From DASUPK01 sp963795665 (GTDB lineage Bacteria; Actinomycetota; Thermoleophilia; Solirubrobacterales; 70-9), in NCBI GenBank assembly GCA_963795665.1, contig CAWCIP010000001.1:124001-188000 (forward strand): a stretch of 64,000 bases of DNA, given 5' to 3'. A program made the position numbers and the translations under genes. The notes below the pieces were generated by a model. It saw nothing but the letters and a program-made list of their open reading frames with translations, ran no database searches and was not told where the DNA came from. The first letter of the stretch is position 1; every line of letters begins with the position of its first letter. Positions 27,009-34,888 of this stretch are shown piece after piece.

Positions 27009-28040
27009 TCAGTTGCTCGTGATGACGACCTTCATCACCTCGGCCGGGTTCTCCATCGCGTAGGCGAGCGCCTCCGGCGCCTCTTCCAGCGAGAATCGCC
27101 GGGTGATCAGGGGCTGCAGAAGTGCCTCGTTGCCCTCGACGAAGCGCACTGCCTGGGTGAACTCCTCGGGGCCGCAGCAGCTCACGCCGAGCAGGTCGAC
27201 CTCCTTCTCGGTGAACGTCCCGATCCGCAGCGGGACATCCTCGCCCGACATCCCGACCACCGTCACCCGCCCGGCCGAGGCGACCATGTCGACGGCGGCG
27301 CGGATCGGATCGGGCACGCCCGTCGCGTCGATCACCAGCGGCGGGCCCTCGCCCCCGGACCATTCGCGGCAGGCCTCGACGACCTGATCGCGGTCCTCCC
27401 AGAGCAGGCCCTCGGCGCCGCTCGCCGCTCCGAGGTCGAGCCGGCTCTGGATGCGGTCGACGAGCAGGGTCGTGGCCCCGCGCTCGCGTGCCAGCAGGTG
27501 GGACGCCTGGCCGATCGGGCCGGCGCCGAGGATCACCACGCGCTCCCCCTCGGCGATGCGCGCCCTGTGCACCGTGCGGACGCCGATCGAGAACGGCTCC
27601 GCGAGCGCGGCCGTGGCGGGCTCGTCGGTCGCGATCGCGAAGACCTGCGACTCGGGGACCCGCAGCTTCTCCTGGAGGCCGCCGTCGGTGTGGATCCCGA
27701 TCAGGCTGAAGTTGTCGCAGACGTTGCCGCGGCCGACCCGGCAGGGGTAGCACTCGCCGCAATTGCTGAGCGGGAGGATGCAGACGCGGTCCCCGACGCT
27801 GAGGCGGCCACTCGTCTCCGGGCCAAGCTGGTCGATTGTGCCGGTGAACTCGTGTCCCTGGATGCGCGGGAAGGGCGAATCCTCGAAGATCTGGAGCTCG
27901 CCGCTGAAGAAGTGGAAGTCGGAGCCGCAGATCCCGACCGCGTCCGGGTGGACGATCACCTCTCCCGGACCGGGCGCCGCGGGCTCGGGAACATCGAGAA
28001 CCTCCATCTCTCCGACTCCCCGAGTAACCGCAGCGAGCAC
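27009..28040 (-). CDS. Zinc-dependent medium-chain alcohol dehydrogenase
   Basis: A 343-residue MDR protein from GTG 28040. Catalytic zinc ligands are Cys38 (GICGSD) and the GHE histidine; the structural zinc site is CGECYPCRVGRGNVC. The NAD-binding site is VILGAGPIG. It belongs to the sorbitol/threonine dehydrogenase-like group. It is last in the pobA operon, so oxidation of an aromatic or side-chain alcohol is plausible, but the substrate is unknown. It ends just before the pca operon promoter. Confidence 0.85.
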   Translation of the reverse strand: MLAAVTRGVGEMEVLDVPEPAAPGPGEVIVHPDAVGICGSDFHFFSGELQIFEDSPFPRIQGHEFTGTIDQLGPETSGRLSVGDRVCILPLSNCGECYPCRVGRGNVCDNFSLIGIHTDGGLQEKLRVPESQVFAIATDEPATAALAEPFSIGVRTVHRARIAEGERVVILGAGPIGQASHLLARERGATTLLVDRIQSRLDLGAASGAEGLLWEDRDQVVEACREWSGGEGPPLVIDATGVPDPIRAAVDMVASAGRVTVVGMSGEDVPLRIGTFTEKEVDLLGVSCCGPEEFTQAVRFVEGNEALLQPLITRRFSLEEAPEALAYAMENPAEVMKVVITSN

Positions 28041-28071
28041 GGCAACAACCTAGAGGATTTGGTCAATTGGC

Positions 28072-28851
28072 TCAAACCTTGGCCATCGCCGCGAGCCACT
28101 GCTCGAAGCTGGGGCCGGCGAGCTTCGCGCCCGGGTTGGGCAGCACGGCTCCCTCCGCATAGGCGGCAGCGTCCGGGTCGCCGGACTGACGGCTCTCGCG
28201 GATCTCGAGCGAGTCCCCTCGGCTGGCGAAGAGCGCGGCGGCCACATCGGCGAGACGCTCCTCACGCGGGCCGGCGACCTCGGTGATCCTGCCATTCTCG
28301 ATCTCCGGCTCCTCTGCCGCGTCGGCGAGGGTTTCGGCGACGACGCGGGCGGCCACGGGCTGCGTTCGCATCTCGGGCAGATAGGCGACGCCGTCCTCGG
28401 TCATCCACCCGACGAACTCGTCGAAGAACTCGTGGAACTGTGCCGCGCGAACGATCCGGACCGGGAGCGGGCCCTCGAGCAGCGCCTGCTCCTGCGCCAT
28501 CTTCGCGGCGTTGTAGCCGCCCTCGAACTTGTCGATGCCGATGATCGAGACGACGACGATCCGCCCCGCCCCCGCTTCCGCGCCGGCTCGCTGGAGGTTC
28601 CGGGCCGAAGCGGTGAAGAACTCCGTTGCCGCTTCCTGGTCGGGCGTGGGCCACGTCGCGGTGTCGATGATGGTCTCGACGCCGGCGAGTGCCTCGTCGA
28701 GACCCTCGCCGCTGACCACGTCGATCCCCTTGGATCGCGCGATCGGGACCACCTCGTGTCCACGCTGCTCGAGGACCTCGACGAGGTGCGTTCCGAGCCG
28801 GCCGGTGGCTCCCGTGACCGCAATCTTCTGGTTCCTGTCTTCCGTCTGCAT
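28072..28851 (-). CDS. NmrA-like NAD(P)-binding protein (atypical SDR)
   Basis: A 259-residue Rossmann protein: VTGATGRLG at the N-terminus, then VVVSIIGIDKFEGGYNAAK, where the usual YxxxK appears as YNAAK. ATG 28851 follows a GGAAGAG box. Such proteins are NAD(P)H-dependent reductases or redox-sensing regulators. It lies between the SDR and the zinc ADH genes. A direct catabolic role (for example reduction of an aryl ketone or quinone) is possible but not shown. Confidence 0.75.
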   Translation of the reverse strand: MQTEDRNQKIAVTGATGRLGTHLVEVLEQRGHEVVPIARSKGIDVVSGEGLDEALAGVETIIDTATWPTPDQEAATEFFTASARNLQRAGAEAGAGRIVVVSIIGIDKFEGGYNAAKMAQEQALLEGPLPVRIVRAAQFHEFFDEFVGWMTEDGVAYLPEMRTQPVAARVVAETLADAAEEPEIENGRITEVAGPREERLADVAAALFASRGDSLEIRESRQSGDPDAAAYAEGAVLPNPGAKLAGPSFEQWLAAMAKV

Positions 28852-28931
28852 CGCTCTTCCTTTCCAAGCGCAGACGCGCTTTCCGCCGTTTCACCCTTAC
28901 GACGAACGGGACCCGTTCAGATCGACACGCA

Positions 28932-29753
28932 CTACCCCAGGCTGACCTCCTCGCGGAACGACGACGGCATCGCCCCGCCGTCGATCAGGACAACCGCTCC
29001 GGTGATGAAGCTCGCCGCCGGGGAGCCCAGCATCAGCACCAGGCCCTTGAGCTCGTCGGTCTCCGCCATGCGGCCGACCGGGATCAGATCGGCCCAGATT
29101 CCCTCGATCCGCTCGTTCGGCAGCTCGCCGCTGCCGATCCGGGTGCGGAACGGGCCAGGGGCGATCGCGTTGACGTTGACGCCGTGGGGCGCGAGCTCGA
29201 CGGCCGCCTGGCGGACGACGTGGATAACGGCCGCCTTCGTCGCCGCGTAGGAGTAGCCGACCAGCGGCTCCACCTTGAGGCCCGCGTTCGAGGCGGTGAC
29301 GACGATCTTGCCGCTGCCCTGCTTCTTCATCACCTCGGCGGCCGCACCCATGGAGAAGACGATTCCGTTGAGATTTACGCCGACCACCTTGTCCCAGGCC
29401 TCCGACTCGATGGCCGCGATGCCGCCTTTCGGATCGGTGATGCCCGGCTCCAGTGAGATCCCCGCATTGGCGTAGAGGACATCGACCCCACCCTGGTCGG
29501 AGACCACGTCGTCGATCAGCCCCTGCACCTGGTCGCGGTCCGAGACGTCGAGCTGGAAGGAGCGGACCTGCCCGCCGGCGTCGGCCAGCCGTGAGGTCTC
29601 CTGATCGAGCCTCGCGGCGTCCAGGTCGGCGAGGGTCACCCGGGCGCCCGCGTCGGCCATCACCTCGGCCATCGCCAGCCCTAGCCCGCTGGCGGCGCCG
29701 GTCACCACCACTCGCGCGTCGCGCACGTCGAAGAGATCCTCTATCGAGCTCAT
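28932..29753 (-). CDS. Short-chain dehydrogenase (candidate beta-hydroxyacyl-CoA dehydrogenase)
   Basis: A 273-residue classical SDR: TGAASGLG cofactor motif, YANAG, the catalytic YAATK (YxxxK) and the C-terminal GAVVLIDGGAMP. ATG 29753 overlaps the pobA stop by 4 bases. The Rhodococcus jostii couNOM cluster pairs a dehydrogenase with a MaoC hydratase and the amidohydrolase CouO. This SDR could supply the dehydrogenase step for the MaoC and CouO-like proteins at 36449-38169, though it is on the opposite strand and that link is inference. Confidence 0.85.
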   Translation of the reverse strand: MSSIEDLFDVRDARVVVTGAASGLGLAMAEVMADAGARVTLADLDAARLDQETSRLADAGGQVRSFQLDVSDRDQVQGLIDDVVSDQGGVDVLYANAGISLEPGITDPKGGIAAIESEAWDKVVGVNLNGIVFSMGAAAEVMKKQGSGKIVVTASNAGLKVEPLVGYSYAATKAAVIHVVRQAAVELAPHGVNVNAIAPGPFRTRIGSGELPNERIEGIWADLIPVGRMAETDELKGLVLMLGSPAASFITGAVVLIDGGAMPSSFREEVSLG

Positions 29754-30946
29754 CGCATCCTCCCCAAACCGACATAGTTCTCCGCCAGGGTGGCCGCCGC
29801 GGCCCTGGACGAGCAGACGTAGTCGAGCTGCGAGCGGCGCAGCCCCCTCATGAAGCCGTCGTCATCCGGAAAGCGGTGGAGCATCCAGGTCATCCACCAG
29901 CTGAAGTGCTGGACGCGCCAGACTCGGCGCAGGCAGGCGTCCGAGTAGGCGTCGAGCAGTGAGCCGTCGCCGCCCTGCAGGAACTTGGTGAGGGCCTCGC
30001 CCAGCACCTGCACGTCGGCCACCGCCAGGTTCAGCCCCTTTGCTCCCGTCGCCGGGACGATGTGGACGGCATCGCCGGCGAGGTAGAGGCGGCCGTACTG
30101 CATCGGCTGCGCCACGAAGCTGCGCAGCGGCGCGATCGCCTTCTCCACGATCGGTCCCTCGTTGAGCGTCCAGCCGTCGTCCCGGGCCAGCCTCAGGTGG
30201 AGCTCCTCCCAGATCCGCTCGTCGGGCCAGTCCTCGAGCGAGTCCTCGGGGTCGCACTGGACGTAGAGCCTGCTCAGCTCCGGGGAGCGCAGGCTGTGCA
30301 GCGCGAAGCCGCGCTCGTGAGGCGCATAGATCAGCTCCTCGGTCGAGGGCGCGACCTGCGCCAGGATCCCGAGCCACGCGAACGGGTAGTCGAGCTGGTT
30401 GAAGCTGAGCACGCGGTCGGGCACCGACGGGCGGCTGACGCCGTGGAACCCGTCGCAGCCGGCGATCGCGTCGCAGCGCAGCTCCCGCTCGGCCCCCTCG
30501 TGGGTGAAGCGGATGCTGGGCTTGTCCGAGTCGATCCCGTGCAGGCTGACGTCGTCGACCTCGAAGAGCAGCGGGCCGCCCGCCTCCAGCCGCGCCGCGA
30601 TCAGGTCCTTGACCACCTCCTGCTGGCCGTAGATCGTGATCGCTCGCCCCTCGGCGAGCTCCTCGAACGGGATCCGGTGGCCCTGGCCGTCGTAGCGGAG
30701 CTCGATCCCCTGATGGATCAGGCCCTCGCGGTGGAGCCGGTCTGCGAGACCGAGCTCGGTGAGCAGGTCAACCGTGCCCTGCTCGAGGACGCCCGCCCGG
30801 ACCCGCTGCTCGACGTAGTCGCGACTGCGGTCCTCCAGCACGACGGACTCGATTCCCTCACGCTGCAGGAGATGTGAGAGGACCAGGCCCGCCGGGCCGG
30901 CGCCCACGATCCCGACCTGAGTCCGTGACAGCTGATCGCCTTCCAT
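29750..30946 (-). CDS. pobA: 4-hydroxybenzoate 3-monooxygenase
   Basis: A 398-residue class A flavoprotein hydroxylase, the usual PobA length (about 394). GAGPAG (residues 15-20), GCDGFHG and the FAD-ribityl motif AGDAVHIVPATGAKGLN are all present, and the C-terminal half matches PobA (RRVWRVQHFSWWMTWML). It hydroxylates 4-hydroxybenzoate to protocatechuate with NAD(P)H and O2, feeding PcaHG. ATG 30946 follows CGAGGAGAG. It is flanked by an MFS transporter and an SDR in the same operon. Confidence 0.94.
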   Translation of the reverse strand: MEGDQLSRTQVGIVGAGPAGLVLSHLLQREGIESVVLEDRSRDYVEQRVRAGVLEQGTVDLLTELGLADRLHREGLIHQGIELRYDGQGHRIPFEELAEGRAITIYGQQEVVKDLIAARLEAGGPLLFEVDDVSLHGIDSDKPSIRFTHEGAERELRCDAIAGCDGFHGVSRPSVPDRVLSFNQLDYPFAWLGILAQVAPSTEELIYAPHERGFALHSLRSPELSRLYVQCDPEDSLEDWPDERIWEELHLRLARDDGWTLNEGPIVEKAIAPLRSFVAQPMQYGRLYLAGDAVHIVPATGAKGLNLAVADVQVLGEALTKFLQGGDGSLLDAYSDACLRRVWRVQHFSWWMTWMLHRFPDDDGFMRGLRRSQLDYVCSSRAAAATLAENYVGLGRMR

Positions 30947-30968
30947 GCTCTCCTCGCTCGCTCCCTCG

Positions 30969-32156
30969 CTAGCCCGGCCGAACCCTAGATGACGGCCTCC
31001 GGATCCCAGCGGAATCGGCGGCCCCAAGCTCGAAGCGGCGGGTCAGCGCGATGGTGCCGGCGGCCGCCAAGGCGAGCCCGGCGCACAGCGACCAGGCAGC
31101 GGCGAAGTGGTCGTGCTCCGCGAGCAGGCCGACCAGCAGCGGGCCGCCGGCCGCCCCGGCGAAGAGGCCGGACATCATCACGCCGACCGCCCAGGCGGGG
31201 GCGTCGGGACGACGCGAGACCACCGCGAGCGTCAGCGTGCCCGGCCAGGACCAGCCGATGCTCCCCACGATCAGCGCCGCCAGCACGATCACCGCCGGCT
31301 CTCCCGCGATCAGCAGCAGGTAGCCCACGACGCTCCCTGCCAGGATCAGTGCGGTGAGCCGCAGCGGGTCGGCCCCCGAGCGGTCCGCGACCATTCCCAG
31401 CCCCACCCGGCTGACCGTGGCCGCCAGGCTGACGGCTCCGAGGAGCAGGCCGGCGGCGCCCTCGCTGATCCCCTGGTCGATGGAGTATGTGACCAGGAAG
31501 GCGATGAAGCCGACGCCGGCGGCGCTCGCCAGGACGGCCGCGACCGCGAGCGCGCGAATCGACGTGACGTGGTGAGGCGTGACCTCCGGCTGCGCGTGGA
31601 GCCGGGGCGGCTCCCCAGGCGCCGGCGCGGGCGCGAGAGCGACGGCAACGACGGCCAGCGCGGCGGCCACGACGTATGCCCATCGCCAGCCGAAGGGAAT
31701 CGCCACGGCCGGCAGCGCGACCCCCGCGAGCAGGGCCCCGATCGAGGCGCCGGACTGCTGCGCCCCGAACGCCAGGCCGTGCCGTCCGGTTTCGACGGTG
31801 CGCCTCAGCAGGGCGCTCACGGCCGGACCGCCGAGCGCGTTGCCGAGGCCGGCGAAGACCAGGATCCCGATCAGCACCGGAGCGGAGTGCGCGAGGGCCG
31901 CGACAGCGACGCACGACGCCGCCGTGAGCGCCGCGCCGAGCTGCATGCCTCGCCTCGCGCCGATCCTCTCGACCAGGTGCCCGCCCGGGGTCGAGCTCAG
32001 CATGCAGGTCAGGTAGAAGGTCGCCACCGCAAGCCCGAGGACCGAGTCGCCGAACGAGAAGTCGTGGCGGATCCGGGGGGCGAGGCTGGCCGTGAGGAAC
32101 CCGGGGAGCACACCGGCGACGATCAGTGCCGTCCCGGTGGTGACCGATCTACGCAC
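30969..32156 (-). CDS. MFS transporter (probable aromatic acid uptake)
   Basis: A 395-residue membrane protein with about 12 transmembrane segments in two halves and the loop-2 motif GGHLVERIGARRG, which resembles the major facilitator signature. GTG 32156 overlaps the upstream gene by 8 bases. It lies between the GcvT-like gene and pobA, so uptake of 4-hydroxybenzoate, vanillate or a related acid is the likely role. It is not of the usual PcaK length, and export cannot be excluded. Confidence 0.82.
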   Translation of the reverse strand: MRRSVTTGTALIVAGVLPGFLTASLAPRIRHDFSFGDSVLGLAVATFYLTCMLSSTPGGHLVERIGARRGMQLGAALTAASCVAVAALAHSAPVLIGILVFAGLGNALGGPAVSALLRRTVETGRHGLAFGAQQSGASIGALLAGVALPAVAIPFGWRWAYVVAAALAVVAVALAPAPAPGEPPRLHAQPEVTPHHVTSIRALAVAAVLASAAGVGFIAFLVTYSIDQGISEGAAGLLLGAVSLAATVSRVGLGMVADRSGADPLRLTALILAGSVVGYLLLIAGEPAVIVLAALIVGSIGWSWPGTLTLAVVSRRPDAPAWAVGVMMSGLFAGAAGGPLLVGLLAEHDHFAAAWSLCAGLALAAAGTIALTRRFELGAADSAGIRRPSSRVRPG

Positions 32157-32808
32157 TCGCCGCCGCGGCGTGCAGGTGCTGCAGGGCGTCGGCCCCCACA
32201 TAAGCCAGCCCGAGCGGCGACCCCGCATCCGTCAGGGCATGCCAGAGGTTGCCCGCCTCAGACGCCGCGGCCACCAGAAGCCATTGCTTCTCGAATTGGT
32301 GCAGCACCAGCGTCGGGACGCCGCCCACCGATTCAACCCGCAGGCTGCCGGGCGCACAGGGTGACGCCCCGGCCCGGGACAGGACCTCGCGCGCGTAGGG
32401 CCCGGTGAGGCAGACCGCGACGCGATCGGAGGTGACGTCCTCGATCCGCGTCTCCGAGCGTGCGCTCTCCTCGAGGTCGGCGCGCACCCGCGCGGCCTTG
32501 CTTGGCGACGCGAGCACGAGCAGCAGCTCCTCGGAGACAACGCACCACCAGGCGTCGGCGGCCTCGATGGCGCGTCCCGGCCGCAGCTCCCTCCCCGACG
32601 GATACATGTCGGCGATCGCGGGCGCGGCGTCGCGCACCTCGAACTTGCTGATGCTCGAGACATCGGCAAGGCCGGCGGTGGCGCGGCTGACCGCTATCTC
32701 CGACGCCAGGGAGCCGAAGTCGGCCGCGACGACCCAGCCCTCCCGTTCGGTCATATGGGCGCCGGAGCGCTTCAGCACGTCATCCAGGGGACTGAGCAGG
32801 CAGCCCAT
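32149..32808 (-). CDS. Small GcvT/SoxG-like folate-binding protein
   Basis: A 219-residue protein related to the tetrahydrofolate-binding aminomethyltransferase fold, closest in size to sarcosine oxidase gamma subunit: ATAGLADVSSISKFEV near the N-terminus and DVTSDRVAVCLTGPYAREVL in the middle. It is much shorter than GcvT (about 365) or the vanillate demethylase LigM (about 470). ATG 32808 shares a base with the stop of the MetE-like gene (TGATG). No other sarcosine oxidase genes are present. The pair may form a folate-dependent methyl-transfer or demethylation unit; this is inference. Confidence 0.7.
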   Translation of the reverse strand: MGCLLSPLDDVLKRSGAHMTEREGWVVAADFGSLASEIAVSRATAGLADVSSISKFEVRDAAPAIADMYPSGRELRPGRAIEAADAWWCVVSEELLLVLASPSKAARVRADLEESARSETRIEDVTSDRVAVCLTGPYAREVLSRAGASPCAPGSLRVESVGGVPTLVLHQFEKQWLLVAAASEAGNLWHALTDAGSPLGLAYVGADALQHLHAAAASA

Positions 32809-33908
32809 CAGCCCCAGACCTCGTGCGCGACCTTGCCGAGCAGCTCGAGCTTCGCCTTCTGATCGTCGAAGGTGACGAGGTTCCCAGGCAGGGTCGAGGC
32901 GAAGCCGCACTGCGGGCTCAGCGCCAGCCGCTCCAGGGGAATGAACTTCGAGGCCTCCTCGATCCGCTCCTTGAGCTGATCGGCGTCCTCGAGCTCGGGC
33001 TCCTTGGTCGTGATCAAGCCCAGCACCACGGTCTTGCCCTCGGGGACGAAGCGCAGCGGCTCGAACGTCCCGGCCCGGGGGGAGTCGTACTCGGCGAAGA
33101 TCCGATCGCACTCCAGGTCGGTGAAGAGCTGCTCGGCGATCGCGTCGTAGCCCCCCTCGACCGACCACATCGAGCGGTGGTTGCCGCGGCAGAGGTGAAC
33201 CGCCCAGGTGACATCGGGGAAGGCCCTGATCAGCTGGTTGTCGCGCTCGATCATCTGCCCGAGCCAGGTCTCGGTGTCGAGCCCGAGATTGCGCAGGTTC
33301 TCCTGGCCCTCCTCGCTGACCAGGTGGGTGTAGCGGGGGGAGTCGAGCTGGAAGTAGTCGCAGCCGGCCTCGGCCGTCTCGCCGACGATCTGCTTCATCA
33401 GCTCGATCACCTCGTCCATGTAGGCCTCGCGGTCGGGGTAGACCTTGTCCGAGTAGCCGGGGACCCAGAGCACGCTCGCGTAGGTCATGCCGGCGAGCGT
33501 CGCCTTCGCCGGCCGATCGCTGTTCGCGCTGACGAACCTGTATTCCTCGAGCGGAAGGTTGTGTCGGATGCCGAGCTTCTCGGTCACGGCGGGAAGCTTT
33601 GGAGGCGGCCCCTCCGGCTTGTCGGCGGAGCCGTGGAACATGACCGGCGCCGGGACCTCCGGGTTGTACCCGGAGAGGCTGTCCGTGAGCGGGTCGAACC
33701 AGAACCGGCGGCGCACCTCGCCGTCGGTGAGCACCTCGATGCCGGCCTCCTCCTGCAGGGCGATGTTTCGTTTCCCCTCCTCCTCCTGGAGGGCCTCGAG
33801 CTCCTTGGGATCCATCTCGCCCCGCTCGTCGCGCTCCATCGCCTGCTTGAGCTCGTCGTGGCGCAGCAGGCTCCCGACGATCTCGCAGTGAAATCCGTTG
33901 CTCGACAT
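32808..33908 (-). CDS. MetE C-terminal-like (UROD/MetE superfamily) zinc methyltransferase
   Basis: A 366-residue stand-alone relative of the catalytic half of MetE. Probable zinc ligands are the His and Cys of WAVHLCRGNH and the Cys of LSPQCGFAS, with a EYDSPRAG segment between. It has no folate-binding N-terminal half. Such core enzymes transfer methyl groups between thiols or corrinoids, or act as core methionine synthases. Here it is first in an operon with a GcvT-like protein and pobA. ATG 33908 follows GGAGAG. I infer a methyl-transfer role in aromatic O-demethylation; homocysteine methylation from an unknown donor is the alternative. Confidence 0.8.
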   Translation of the reverse strand: MSSNGFHCEIVGSLLRHDELKQAMERDERGEMDPKELEALQEEEGKRNIALQEEAGIEVLTDGEVRRRFWFDPLTDSLSGYNPEVPAPVMFHGSADKPEGPPPKLPAVTEKLGIRHNLPLEEYRFVSANSDRPAKATLAGMTYASVLWVPGYSDKVYPDREAYMDEVIELMKQIVGETAEAGCDYFQLDSPRYTHLVSEEGQENLRNLGLDTETWLGQMIERDNQLIRAFPDVTWAVHLCRGNHRSMWSVEGGYDAIAEQLFTDLECDRIFAEYDSPRAGTFEPLRFVPEGKTVVLGLITTKEPELEDADQLKERIEEASKFIPLERLALSPQCGFASTLPGNLVTFDDQKAKLELLGKVAHEVWG

Positions 33909-33938
33909 CTGTGGCTCTCCTCTCTTCTCTTCCTTGCG

Positions 33939-34721
33939 TTAGCTCTTGGCGAGATCCGCCAGGTTGATCAGCGACGCGCCGGGGATCCGCTCCAGGACGT
34001 CGCGGTTGTCCAGGACGATCTCCAGGTTCCGGAGGGCGATCCGGGCGTGCTCCCGCGCCAGCGCCTCGGCGCGCGCGCCCTGGCGCCGCTCGATCGCAAC
34101 GATCAGGCCGCGGTGATGCTCCTGGGCGATCACCAGGATCTCGCGGGACTCGGGAAGCTCGGCCTGTCCTTGGACCAGTGCGCTCGGCGAGGCGAACGGG
34201 AGGGCGACGATCCGCTCCAGCTCGCGGTAGAGGACGGGGCTCGCCGCGGCCTCCACGAGCAGCTCATGGAAGGCCCGGTTGCACTCCACGTACTGCCAGA
34301 AGGAGTCGACGTCCGAGCGGTGCACGAGCGGGTCCATCTCATCGCTCAGGCGGCGCATCCTGGTCAGCTGATCGGCGGTCGCGCCGCGTTCCGCCGCGAA
34401 CCTGGCCGCCGTCCCCTCCAGGACTCCGCGGAGCTCGATCGCGTCGTGGATCTCGTCCCGGGTGAACTCCCGGACGGCGTAGCCGCCGCCGTCGATGTTC
34501 TCCAGCAGGCCCTCGTGCTGCAGGGTTGCGAGTGCCAGCCTGAGTGGAGTCCGGGAGACACCGAGCCGCTCCACCAGGGGCAGCTCCGACATTCGGGTGC
34601 CGGGAGGGAACTCGCCATTGAGCAGCAGGTCCCTGAGGCTGAGCAGGGCCCGCGTGGTCTGCGAGGTGGGCTCGCCATCGACGGCCTTGACCGCTTTGCC
34701 GGCTTCGCCGTTAGCGGCCAA
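33939..34721 (-). CDS. GntR-family (FadR/VanR type) transcriptional regulator
   Basis: A 260-residue regulator with a winged helix at about 25-90 (VERLGVSRTPLRLALATLQ) and a C-terminal FCD helical domain. The start is TTG 34721 after AAGGGA. It is the GntR subgroup that includes VanR repressors of vanillate demethylase genes in proteobacteria. It sits first in the MetE-like/GcvT-like/pobA operon and divergent from an aryl aldehyde dehydrogenase, with two matching operator-like repeats between them. The most likely role is repression of both transcripts, released by an aromatic acid or CoA ester. Confidence 0.85.
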   Translation of the reverse strand: MAANGEAGKAVKAVDGEPTSQTTRALLSLRDLLLNGEFPPGTRMSELPLVERLGVSRTPLRLALATLQHEGLLENIDGGGYAVREFTRDEIHDAIELRGVLEGTAARFAAERGATADQLTRMRRLSDEMDPLVHRSDVDSFWQYVECNRAFHELLVEAAASPVLYRELERIVALPFASPSALVQGQAELPESREILVIAQEHHRGLIVAIERRQGARAEALAREHARIALRNLEIVLDNRDVLERIPGASLINLADLAKS

Positions 34722-34732
34722 TTGTGCGTCCC

Positions 34733-34820
34733 TTGTATGCAGAATGCCTATGCATCACCCAAAAAGCGCGAGTCGCCCCGCGTCGAATAACGTCCGCTCC
34801 TCACCTGTTGCATACAGGAT
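34733..34820. promoter_or_regulatory. Pair of operator-like repeats in the divergent control region
   Basis: TTGTATGCAGAAT (34733-34745) and TTGCATACAGGAT (34808-34820) share the core TTGYATRCAG, a near-palindrome like FadR-type GntR operators. The left copy covers the ribosome-binding region of the GntR gene. The right copy overlaps a possible -35 box (TTGCAT, with AAGATA 18 bases later) of the aldehyde dehydrogenase gene. An ATGCAT palindrome lies at 34750-34755. Confidence 0.5.
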
Positions 34821-34888
34821 CCCGGTGAGGCAAGATACACGGCGAACCGCCGGGAACGGAATCCCGGCGTCGAGAGGAGGAGGACTTG

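Noticed and set aside
32149..32808. Sarcosine oxidase gamma subunit
   Set aside because: No soxA, B or D genes nearby. The partner is a MetE-like methyltransferase and the operon contains pobA, so only the fold-level similarity is kept.
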